From assembly GCA_964416315.1 (NCBI GenBank), contig CAYQDR010000047.1, positions 1 to 31,954 on the forward strand: a stretch of DNA of 31,954 nucleotides, read 5' to 3'. This stretch comes from CAYQDR01 sp964416315 (GTDB taxonomy: Bacteria; Methylomirabilota; Methylomirabilia; Rokubacteriales; DASRDR01). The notes below the pieces were generated by a model. That model searched no databases, was not told the DNA's origin, and worked only from the letters and a program-made list of their open reading frames with translations. Numbering within the stretch: the stretch's first letter is position 1; each line of letters opens with the position of its first letter. Both the position numbers and the translations under genes were made by a program. Below are positions 22,990 through 29,938 of this stretch, in pieces.

Positions 22990-23128
22990 GTGCGCCCGGC
23001 GCCGGGCTAGGTCAGGGCTCACGACGATCCCCGGGACGCGCGGGCCGTGTCGACTCCTCGAGGCGAGCCTCCATGTGACGGTCCGGCCGGAATGTAGCCC
23101 AGCTTCCCGCGCGCCGCAAGGACGCCGC

Positions 23129-23162
23129 CCCTCACCCAACCCTCTCCCCTGAGGGGAGAGGG
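23129..23162. repeat. Intergenic hairpin repeat, copy 3
   Basis: Head CCCTCACCCAA, then a perfect 10-bp stem (23140-23149 CCCTCTCCCC, 23153-23162 GGGGAGAGGG) with a TGA loop. Sits 6 nt after the stop of the epoxide-hydrolase remnant and about 105 nt before the methyltransferase start. Confidence 0.88.
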
Positions 23163-23167
23163 ACGTG

Positions 23168-23581
23168 TCAGCGAACCTCGCGGAAGAAGGCCCGGAGGTC
23201 GGCGGCGAGGGCCTCGGGCTCCTCGAGCGCGGCGAAGTGGCCGCCGGCCGGCATCGCGGTCCAGCGGCGGACCTCGCACACCCGCTCCGCCCAGGAGCGG
23301 GGCGGGCGGAGCAGCTCGGCGGGGAAGTCGGCGAAGCCGACGGGGACGCGGATCGGCTCCGCGGGCGAGGAGGACCAGAACGCGTGACGGGACCAGTAGT
23401 AGGGCCAGAACGAGGAGTTGATCGCACCGGTGACCCAGTAGAGCATCACGGCCGTGAGGCTGGTCCCATAGCTCCACGCAGGGCCGGGAGCCTCATCCGG
23501 CCATCGGACCCGCACGAACCGGTCGCGAAGATCGGCGAGCGCGGCGTCCGGGACCTCGATGCGGAACGGACGAGGCGTCAT
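23168..23581 (-). CDS. Epoxide hydrolase remnant with the catalytic core deleted
   Basis: A 137-residue in-frame product. Residues 1-42 (RPFRIEVPDAALADLRDRFV, RVRWPDEAPGPAWSYGT) are the start of the epoxide-hydrolase N-terminal domain. Immediately afterwards SLTAVMLYWVTGAINSSFWP and PPRSWAERV...GGHFAALEEPEALAADLRAFF are the C-terminal end of the same family. Full-length enzymes have about 380-400 residues; the middle, including the rest of the N-terminal domain, the nucleophile Asp elbow and the oxyanion loop, is missing. The C-terminal catalytic His (GGHF) remains. It cannot be an active epoxide hydrolase. ATG overlaps the mutase stop by one base (TGATG). Confidence 0.82.
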   Translation of the reverse strand: MTPRPFRIEVPDAALADLRDRFVRVRWPDEAPGPAWSYGTSLTAVMLYWVTGAINSSFWPYYWSRHAFWSSSPAEPIRVPVGFADFPAELLRPPRSWAERVCEVRRWTAMPAGGHFAALEEPEALAADLRAFFREVR

Positions 23582-25263
23582 CAGAAGACGGGCTTCTCGA
23601 CGTAGGTGCCGAACACGCCGCGGAGGCGGTTGACGATCTCCCCCATCGTCGCGCGCGCCTTGACGAGCTCGATGGTCACCGGCATGAGGTTGACCGCCGG
23701 GTCGCGCGCCTCCCGCTCGAGCCGATCGAGCAGCGCCTGGACCCTGGCGCCGTCGCGCCGCCGCCGGGCCTCGCGGAGCCGCGCCACCTGCCGCGCCTCG
23801 ACTTCCGAGTCCACCTTGTGGATCTCGAGCGTCGCCGCCTCCTCGGGCTCGACGTACTTGTTGACGCCGATCACGGGGCGATCTCCGGACGCCTTCCGGC
23901 GGGCAAACTCGTACGCCGAGTCCGCGATCTCGCGCTGGAAGTATCCCTCCTCGATCGCCCGGATCGTCCCGCCCATCGCGTCCACCTTCCGGAGGATCGC
24001 CGAGACCTCCGCCTCGATCCGGGTCGTCAGCGCCTCGACGTAGTAGGAGCCGCCGAGCGGGTCGATCACGCTCGTCACGCCCGTCTCCTCAGCGATGATC
24101 TGCTGGGTCCGGAGCGCGACCTTCATCGCCTCCTCGGAGGGGATCGCGTAGGCCTCGTCGAGGCCGTTCGTGTGGAGCGACTGGGCGCCGCCGAGGACCG
24201 CCGCCAGCGCCTGGAGCGCCGTCCGGACGACGTTGTTCAGCGGCTGGGCCTTCGTGAGCGTCGCCGCGGCGGTCTGGCAGTGGAAGCGGAGCCGCATCGA
24301 CTCGGCCTTCTGCGCGCCGAACCGCTCCCGCATGAGCTTCGCCCAGATCCGCCGGGCCGCGCGGAACTTGGCGATCTCCTCGAAGAAGTCGGCCTGCGCG
24401 ATGAAGTAGAAGGCCAGTCGCGGCGCGAAGGCGTCCACGGGAAGCCCGGTGCGGGCCACCTCCTCGACGCAGGCGACGGCGTTCGCCATCGTGAAGGCGA
24501 CCTCCTGGACGGCCGTCGCCCCGGCCTCGGAGATGTGATAGCCGCTGAGGTTGATCGGGTTGTAGCGGGGCAGGCGCTCGGCGCCGAAGACGATGATGTC
24601 GCGGCAGAGCCGCATGGAGGGCCGGATCGGGAAGATCCACTCCTTCTGCGCGACGTACTCCTTCAGGATGTCGGCCTGGACCGTGCCGGAGAGCTTCCCG
24701 AGGTCGTTCCCCCGGGCCTCCGCGAGCGCCACGTACATCGCCAGGAGGATCCACGCCGTCGGGTTGATCGTCATGGACACCGAGATGCGCTCGAGGTCGA
24801 TCCCCTCGAAGAGCGCCGCGACGTCGTCGAGCGTGTCCACGGCGACCCCCTCCCGCCCGACCTCGCCGAGCGCGCGCGGGTCGTCCGAGTCATAGCCCAT
24901 GAGGGTCGGCATGTCGAAGTCGACCGAGAGGCCCGTCTGCCCCTGCGCGATCAGGTAGCGAAAGCGCCGGTTCGTGTCCTCGCCGGTGCCGTAGCCCGCG
25001 ATCTGGCGCATCGTCCAGAGCCGGCCGCGGTACATCGTGGGGTACGGGCCCCGGGTGAACGGGTAGCTGCCGGGGAAGCCGAGGTCCTCGAACGACGTGT
25101 CGGCGACATCCTCCGGGGTGTACACCCGCTGGAGCGGGAGGCCCGAGGCCGTCCGGAACTCCGCCCGCGACTCGGGCTGGCGTCCGAGAAACGCCCGGAG
25201 CTCCTCGGCCTCCCATTCCTTCCGTAGCGCTCGGATGCGCTCGATTGCCTCAGGATCGAACAT
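23581..25263 (-). CDS. hcmA: B12-dependent acyl-CoA mutase large subunit, 2-hydroxyisobutyryl-CoA mutase type
   Basis: A 560-residue TIM-barrel subunit of the methylmalonyl-CoA mutase family, without the fused B12 domain. CoA-binding residues are at RGPYPTMYRGRLWTMRQ (71-87). Three substrate-specificity positions read Ile88, Asp115 and Gln206, with His243 conserved in SGYHISEAG. With a constant offset of two, these equal Ile90, Asp117, Gln208 and His245 of the Aquincola 2-hydroxyisobutyryl-CoA mutase. Methylmalonyl-CoA mutase has Tyr, a non-acidic residue and Arg at the first three. The predicted reaction is 2-hydroxyisobutyryl-CoA to 3-hydroxybutyryl-CoA via adenosylcobalamin. The B12 subunit (26741) and a CoA ligase are in the same operon. 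ATG at 25263 has a GAGGAGG site overlapping the ligase stop. Confidence 0.9.
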   Translation of the reverse strand: MFDPEAIERIRALRKEWEAEELRAFLGRQPESRAEFRTASGLPLQRVYTPEDVADTSFEDLGFPGSYPFTRGPYPTMYRGRLWTMRQIAGYGTGEDTNRRFRYLIAQGQTGLSVDFDMPTLMGYDSDDPRALGEVGREGVAVDTLDDVAALFEGIDLERISVSMTINPTAWILLAMYVALAEARGNDLGKLSGTVQADILKEYVAQKEWIFPIRPSMRLCRDIIVFGAERLPRYNPINLSGYHISEAGATAVQEVAFTMANAVACVEEVARTGLPVDAFAPRLAFYFIAQADFFEEIAKFRAARRIWAKLMRERFGAQKAESMRLRFHCQTAAATLTKAQPLNNVVRTALQALAAVLGGAQSLHTNGLDEAYAIPSEEAMKVALRTQQIIAEETGVTSVIDPLGGSYYVEALTTRIEAEVSAILRKVDAMGGTIRAIEEGYFQREIADSAYEFARRKASGDRPVIGVNKYVEPEEAATLEIHKVDSEVEARQVARLREARRRRDGARVQALLDRLEREARDPAVNLMPVTIELVKARATMGEIVNRLRGVFGTYVEKPVF

Positions 25264-25275
25264 GGGCTGGCCTCC

Positions 25276-26736
25276 TCAGCGCTTCTGCTCGCTCACGGCC
25301 TGCCGGTAGAGGTCGCGGTCGTCGATGACGCGGCGGGCCTTGAACTCCGAGCGAGCGAGCGTCCCGTGCGGCACCAGCTCGACGACCGGGCGGACGCCGA
25401 GCCGGGCACGGAGCCGCTCGCCCATCGTCGCGCGGAGCCGCTCGAGAGCGGCCGGCTCGGCGTGCGTCGGCGCGCACTCCGCCCGAATCAGCAGCTCGTC
25501 CATCGCCTCGCGGCGCGAAACGATCACCCGGAACTCGCCGCCGAACCCCTCGATGGCCCGGAGGGCGTCCTCGATGGCGCTCGGGTAGACGTTCTCCCCT
25601 CGGACGATCAGCATGTCGTCGAAGCGCCCGTAGATCCCCTGGGGGAGCCTGGGATAGGTCCGGCCGCACGGGCATGGCTCGTCCACCCAGCGCGTCCGGT
25701 CACCCGAGGCGAAGCGGATCATCGGCTGAGAGGTCCGCTCGAGGTGGGTATAGACGGTCGTCCCCTCTTGCCCGAAGGGGAGCGGCTCGTAGGTCTCCGC
25801 GTCGCAGACCTCGGTGTAGACGAGGTCCTGCCAGAGGTGCATCCCCGTCCGGTGGCGGCACTCGGCGTTCGTCATCCACGGCGTCATCTCGGCCGTGCTC
25901 CCCATGTCCACGCAGATCCCGCCGAAGGTCTCCTCGATGAGCCGCTTCGTCGCCGGGATCCCGGCGCCCGGCTCGCCGGAGAAGAAGAGGATCCGGAGGC
26001 CGAAGCTCCGCGGGTCCATGCCCTCGCGCCGCGCCGTCTCGGCGAAGTGGAGCGCGTACGACGGCGTCCCGTAGAACGCGGTCGGCCGAAGTTCCTTCGC
26101 CCACTCGACTGCCATGCGCGTCTGGCCGGCGGCCCCCGCCCCGAAGGGGAACATCGTCGCCCCGAGCCGCTCGCCGCCCTTGAGCGTTCCCCACGAGCCC
26201 ATGTAGAGGCTGAAGAACGAGCAGATCAGGATGCGGTCGCCGGGGCGAAGGCCCGCCCCCCACAGGATCCGCGCGTGCGCTTCGCCGATCCGCCCCCAGT
26301 CCTCCCGCCCGACCCCGAATACGGTCGGGCGGCCGGTCGTCCCGCTCGTCCCGTGAATCCGCGCGACCTCGCGCGGCTCGATACAGAGGTAGTCGCCGAA
26401 CGGCGGGTGGCTCGCCTGGGCCTCGCGCAGCTCCGCCTTCTGCACGACCGGGAACCGCGCCAGGTCGGCGAGCGTCTTCAGCGTCACGGGGGAGACCCCG
26501 GCGACTTCCCACTTCCGCCGGTAGAACGGGCTCCGTTCCCAGCAGTACCGAAGTTGCGCGCGGAGCTTCGCGAGGATCAGCTCGTCGCGGGCGACCGGGT
26601 CGGCGCACTCGACCTCGGGCAGCCAGTGCTCGGCATCGGCCTCCGGCCGGTACGCGGGGTCGTAGCGCGGCGGCCAGACCATGAGATCCACGCCGCGCAC
26701 GCGCTGGAGCGCCGTGAGGTCGAGCGGCGTCGCCAC
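25276..26736 (-). CDS. PaaK-type acyl-CoA ligase within the mutase operon
   Basis: A 486-residue AMP-forming CoA ligase of the phenylacetate-CoA ligase family. P-loop HGTSGTTGRP at 128-137, FFSGEPGAGIPATKRLIEE, the adenylate motif GSTAEMTPWM, CPCGRTYPRLPQ and hinge GRFDDMLIVRGENVYPSAIEDAL, then the C-terminal lobe. GTG at 26736 lies 4 nt after the stop of the B12 subunit gene; the mutase large subunit starts 12 nt after its own stop. Placement between the two mutase subunits implies it makes the mutase substrate, i.e. is a 2-hydroxyisobutyrate-type CoA ligase (inference; family membership alone does not show it). Confidence 0.9.
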   Translation of the reverse strand: MATPLDLTALQRVRGVDLMVWPPRYDPAYRPEADAEHWLPEVECADPVARDELILAKLRAQLRYCWERSPFYRRKWEVAGVSPVTLKTLADLARFPVVQKAELREAQASHPPFGDYLCIEPREVARIHGTSGTTGRPTVFGVGREDWGRIGEAHARILWGAGLRPGDRILICSFFSLYMGSWGTLKGGERLGATMFPFGAGAAGQTRMAVEWAKELRPTAFYGTPSYALHFAETARREGMDPRSFGLRILFFSGEPGAGIPATKRLIEETFGGICVDMGSTAEMTPWMTNAECRHRTGMHLWQDLVYTEVCDAETYEPLPFGQEGTTVYTHLERTSQPMIRFASGDRTRWVDEPCPCGRTYPRLPQGIYGRFDDMLIVRGENVYPSAIEDALRAIEGFGGEFRVIVSRREAMDELLIRAECAPTHAEPAALERLRATMGERLRARLGVRPVVELVPHGTLARSEFKARRVIDDRDLYRQAVSEQKR

Positions 26737-26740
26737 GCGG

Positions 26741-27154
26741 TCAGGCCCGCTGTCGGGCGGCCACGAGCTCGCGGATGCGGGTGACGACCGCCTCCGGCGG
26801 CGCGTCCTGGAGCACGACGTCCGCGACCCCGCGGGCCCGGAGCGCCGCCACGTCCTCATCCGGGATGACGCCTCCGGCGACGACCAGGATGTCGTCGGCA
26901 CGGGCCGCGCGCAAGAGCTCGACGATCCGCGGGATCAGGGTCATGTGGGCGCCCGAGAGGATGCTGATCCCGACGACGTCCACGTCCTCCTGGACCGCCG
27001 CCTCGGCGACCTCCTCGGGCGTGCGGTGGAGGCCCGTGTAGATGACGTCCATCCCCGCGTCGCGCAGGCAGCGGGCGACGATCCTCACCCCGCGGTCGTG
27101 CCCATCCAGCCCCACCTTGGCCACCAGCACGCGAATCGGCCTGGTCTCGGACAT
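26741..27154 (-). CDS. hcmB: B12-binding small subunit of the acyl-CoA mutase
   Basis: A 137-residue cobalamin-binding domain. The base-off motif DGHDRG (17-22, His19 as cobalt ligand), SILSGAH for the nucleotide tail and VVAGGVIPDED complete the B12 fold. It pairs with the large subunit at 23581-25263 as in two-subunit isobutyryl- and 2-hydroxyisobutyryl-CoA mutases, not as the fused methylmalonyl-CoA mutase. ATG at 27154 is 22 nt after a VapC-like gene. No MeaB-like GTPase chaperone gene is present in the window. Confidence 0.9.
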   Translation of the reverse strand: MSETRPIRVLVAKVGLDGHDRGVRIVARCLRDAGMDVIYTGLHRTPEEVAEAAVQEDVDVVGISILSGAHMTLIPRIVELLRAARADDILVVAGGVIPDEDVAALRARGVADVVLQDAPPEAVVTRIRELVAARQRA

Positions 27155-27176
27155 CGCGCCCGGCGCAGCGACCGGC

Positions 27177-27602
27177 TCACGCACCGGCATGCTCGCCGAC
27201 TCTGAGCAGCTTGAGGTCGGAATGCCGGGCGATCCGGGCGAAGTCTTCATCGAGGGTGAGCAGCGGTGCGTCGCGCTCCGTCGCCAGCGCCGAGATGAGA
27301 CAGTCCACGGCTGACGTCGTGACCCCCTTCCTGCGGCAGGCATTGGCGATCCGCGCGGCTGCGACGTGATCGCGTTGCTCGGCGACGAGGATGGGGAAGG
27401 CCTCGAGGAGATTCCTCAGCCGGAAGAACTGAGCCTCGGTCCGCACGCCAGAAAGCACCTCTTGCAGGACGATCCCGGGAACAGCGAGCGGGACGTCCTC
27501 ACGAACCATCCGGCGCACCACCTCGACTAGCCGAGGCTCCGGCTCGCGCGTCCGTCGGCGACGGAAGACCAGCGAGAGGACCGATGTGCCGAGGAGAATC
27601 AC
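27177..27602 (-). CDS. vapC: PIN-domain VapC-like protein with the first catalytic Asp replaced by Gly
   Basis: A 141-residue PIN-domain protein that begins MILLGTSVLSLVFRRR; the family consensus is LLDTS. Gly5 (GGC) replaces the metal-binding Asp (GAC), a single-base difference. The other acidic residues appear present: Glu48 in LQEVL, Asp100 in SAVDCLI and Asp118/120 in LTLDED. Loss of Asp5 normally abolishes VapC RNase activity, so it is probably an inactive toxin. GTG at 27602 overlaps the antitoxin TGA (GTGA). Confidence 0.87.
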   Translation of the reverse strand: MILLGTSVLSLVFRRRRTREPEPRLVEVVRRMVREDVPLAVPGIVLQEVLSGVRTEAQFFRLRNLLEAFPILVAEQRDHVAAARIANACRRKGVTTSAVDCLISALATERDAPLLTLDEDFARIARHSDLKLLRVGEHAGA

Positions 27603-27799
27603 CGTCTTCCGCGCGCTCGTTTGTAGTCGTACGCCGGATCGAAGTCGATCGTTCCGAAGGCCTTCAGCGCCCGGAGACGCCTGCGACGCAGAATGTACTC
27701 CCGCAGGGCTTCGTTCACCGTCGCGCGCTTCGTCCGATGGCCCCCGACCCGAACGGCCCGCGTCAGCAGCTTGTCGTCGATGGCGACGTTGATCGGCAT
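27599..27799 (-). CDS. vapB: VapB-type antitoxin
   Basis: A 66-residue protein of the VapB family: INVAIDDKLLTRAVRVGG, TKRATVNEALREYILRRRR and the toxin-binding tail FGTIDFDPAYDYKRARGRR, all characteristic. ATG at 27799 lies 7 nt after the solute-binding-protein stop, so it is probably carried on that transcript. Cognate toxin follows with a 4-nt overlap. Confidence 0.9.
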   Translation of the reverse strand: MPINVAIDDKLLTRAVRVGGHRTKRATVNEALREYILRRRRLRALKAFGTIDFDPAYDYKRARGRR

Positions 27800-27806
27800 G
27801 TGCCGG

Positions 27807-29369
27807 TCAGGCCCAGGACATCTCCTGCGGCACCAGCACGCCCGTCGGGAAGGTCTGGTAGTTCAGCTCCTTCTTCATGACGACGGGCTGGACGACCTGG
27901 TAGAGCGGCACGATGTAGCCTTTCTCCATGGCATACTTCGCCGCCCGCCTGGCCGCGGCGATGCGCTTGGGCTCGTCCTTCTCCTCGAAGACCGGGTCGA
28001 TCAGCGGGACCAGGTCGTCGGACTCCCAGACGCGGAAGGGACCCTTCCGGTTGAGCTGGAAGCCGACGGAGTTGATCGGGTCGCCGCTCGAGTTGGACCA
28101 GAAGTAGAACGACAGCGGGCCGATGTCCTTTCCACCCTCGCCGCGGGCCGACCGGAGCGCGAACCACTGCGGGATCGTGATGATCTCGAGCTCGGCCTCG
28201 ATCCCCACGTCCTTCCACATCTGGGTGATGGCGGTCATGACCTCGAAGTCCTTCGCCCGAACGCCCTTCGTCGCCATGGCCTTGAGCCGGAGGGGGCTCG
28301 ACGGGGAGTAGCCCGCCTTCTGGAGGAGCGACTTCGCCCGCGCGGGGTCGTAGGAGAACGCCACGCTCGCGTCATAGGCGTCGTAGAGCGGCCCCTCCGT
28401 GGTCGAGACGGGGATGCCGAAGCCGAGGAGCACCTTCTCCACGAGCGTCTTCTTGTCGATCGCGTGGTGGACGGCGAGCCGCACCTCCTCCTTCTGGAAC
28501 GGCGCGAAGCGCGGATTGACGTAGATCGTCGCCATGTCGGCGACGGGCTGCTTGAGGCCCTTGAGCTCCGGGTTGGCGGCCAATCGCGCGAACTCCTCCA
28601 CGGGGACCTCCGACGTGATGTCGGCGTTCCCCGACATGATCTCGGCGACGCGTGCGGTGGGGTCGGTCACCATCTTGAAGACCGCGCGCTTGATCGGCGG
28701 CGCGCCCCTCCAGTACCGGTCGAACGCCTCCAGGACCAGCGTGCTGCCCGGCGTGAACGAGACCACGCGGTACGGCCCCGAGCCCATCGGCTTTCGTGCG
28801 AACTCCTCGGCGCGGGCCTTGTCGTCGGCGCCGAGCTTCAGGAAGTACGCCTTCGGGAGGACGAACGACGCGAGGAAGCCCATCCACCGCGGGAAGGAGG
28901 GGTCGAAGCGCTCGAACACCAGGTGGACCGAGCTCTTGTCGCGGACCTGGAACTCCCTGACCTTGCCGTAGATCGCCCGGTAGATGGACTCCCGCTTCAT
29001 CCGCTCCATGCTGAAGACGACGTCCTCGGCCGTGAGATCCGAGCCGTCGTGGAACTTCACGCCCTGGCGGATCTTGAGGTCCATCGCCATCTTCTCGGGA
29101 CTGGACCACTGCCAGGCCTCGACGATATGCGGGTGGTACCGGAGCTGGCGGTCCTGCTGAAGGTAGCGGTCGAACACCGCCTCGTACATCGACTCGCGTG
29201 GGCTGTTCCGCGGCGCGGGCTGGGGGTCCATCGTCGTGATCGTCTCGGGGAAGGCGATCGTGACCGTCTGCTTCCTCTGCGCCAGCGCCGCGCCCTCCCA
29301 CGCGAACGTCGCGAGCGCCGCCGCCCCTGCCCCCGTCGTCTTGAGAAAGGTCCGCCGGCTCGTCATCAT
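27807..29369 (-). CDS. Dipeptide-type solute-binding protein with Tat signal (SBP_bac_5)
   Basis: A 520-residue extracytoplasmic solute-binding protein family 5 member. N-terminal twin-arginine signal (SRRTFLKTTG at about 4-13, hydrophobic to AALAQ near 31). The mature part has IAFPETITTMDPQPA, the LKIRQGVKFHDGSDLTAEDVVFSMER motif, GSGPYRV and HHAIDKKTLV, all typical. Best candidate substrate receptor for the DppBCDF-like subunits encoded downstream beyond the mutase module. ATG at 29369 overlaps the V4R gene's TGA (ATGA). Ligand class (peptide, organic acid conjugate or other) cannot be read. Confidence 0.92.
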   Translation of the reverse strand: MMTSRRTFLKTTGAGAAALATFAWEGAALAQRKQTVTIAFPETITTMDPQPAPRNSPRESMYEAVFDRYLQQDRQLRYHPHIVEAWQWSSPEKMAMDLKIRQGVKFHDGSDLTAEDVVFSMERMKRESIYRAIYGKVREFQVRDKSSVHLVFERFDPSFPRWMGFLASFVLPKAYFLKLGADDKARAEEFARKPMGSGPYRVVSFTPGSTLVLEAFDRYWRGAPPIKRAVFKMVTDPTARVAEIMSGNADITSEVPVEEFARLAANPELKGLKQPVADMATIYVNPRFAPFQKEEVRLAVHHAIDKKTLVEKVLLGFGIPVSTTEGPLYDAYDASVAFSYDPARAKSLLQKAGYSPSSPLRLKAMATKGVRAKDFEVMTAITQMWKDVGIEAELEIITIPQWFALRSARGEGGKDIGPLSFYFWSNSSGDPINSVGFQLNRKGPFRVWESDDLVPLIDPVFEEKDEPKRIAAARRAAKYAMEKGYIVPLYQVVQPVVMKKELNYQTFPTGVLVPQEMSWA

Positions 29370-29830
29370 CGCCCTCCCGTGGCCGGGGCCGACCGCCCCG
29401 CCGATCCGTCCCGCACCTCGATCACGCAGCTCGGGCGACCGGTCGCGGCGCAGCCTGTCTCGCGCGCCTCGGCCGTCCAGCCGAGCAGTCCTTCGGCCAG
29501 CCCCCCGAACACCCCGCGGAGCAGGTGGCACACCGGCTCCGGGGCCGGGGCCATCCCTTCCGCGAACGGCGACCCCACGACCTCGAGCACGAGCTCCCGC
29601 CGCTCGAGGTCGAGCCGCCGGAGTGTCATCGCGCCCCAGCCGATCTGGCCCCCCATCCCCGCCATGAAGCGCACCGCGCCCTCCGGCGTCTCGCGGTAGA
29701 GCTCGCGGTAGCGAGTCCCCGAGAGCACGCCCCCCTCGTACCCCGCGCGGTAGAGCACGGCCGGCGCCGCGGCCCCGAGCCCCCGGACGATCGCAGCCAT
29801 CGGCTCCGGGCGGAGGAAGAAGTAGCGCAC
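29366..29830 (-). CDS. V4R (4-vinyl reductase)-domain protein, 5' end altered
   Basis: 154 residues from the GTG at 29830. YFFLRPEPMAAIVRGLG, MAGMGGQIGWGAM, LVLEVVGSPFAEG, CHLLRGVFGGLAEGLLG and the terminal ETGCAATGRPSCVIEV match V4R small-molecule-binding domains, with the conserved Cys near the end. In the same frame, protein-like sequence continues upstream to about 29900 (ALANEIVRGLEYDAARGQLSF), but no ATG, GTG or TTG precedes it: a hairpin repeat begins there. The true start seems to have been lost to the repeat, leaving GTG 29830 or a rare start codon. Role unknown; V4R domains are often sensors or accessory proteins. Confidence 0.75.
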   Translation of the reverse strand: MRYFFLRPEPMAAIVRGLGAAAPAVLYRAGYEGGVLSGTRYRELYRETPEGAVRFMAGMGGQIGWGAMTLRRLDLERRELVLEVVGSPFAEGMAPAPEPVCHLLRGVFGGLAEGLLGWTAEARETGCAATGRPSCVIEVRDGSAGRSAPATGGR

Positions 29831-29903
29831 GCCGCGAAAGCTGAGCTGCCCCCGCGCGGCGTCGTACTCGAGCCCGCGGACGATCTCGTTGGCCAGCGCC
29901 GAC

Positions 29904-29938
29904 CCCTCACCCCAACCCTCTCCCCCGAGGGGAGAGGG
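29904..29938. repeat. Hairpin repeat, copy 4, at the xdhA-like/V4R boundary
   Basis: Head CCCTCACCCCAA, then a perfect 10-bp stem (29916-29925 CCCTCTCCCC, 29929-29938 GGGGAGAGGG) with a CGA loop. It encodes the last residues and the stop of the upstream molybdenum hydroxylase (SLSPRGRGLG) and abuts the V4R coding sequence. Confidence 0.88.

Noticed and set aside
23581..25263. Annotation of the large subunit as methylmalonyl-CoA mutase
   Set aside because: The Tyr and Arg that recognise the methylmalonyl group are Ile88 and Gln206 here, and Asp115 is the residue typical of hydroxyisobutyryl-CoA mutase.
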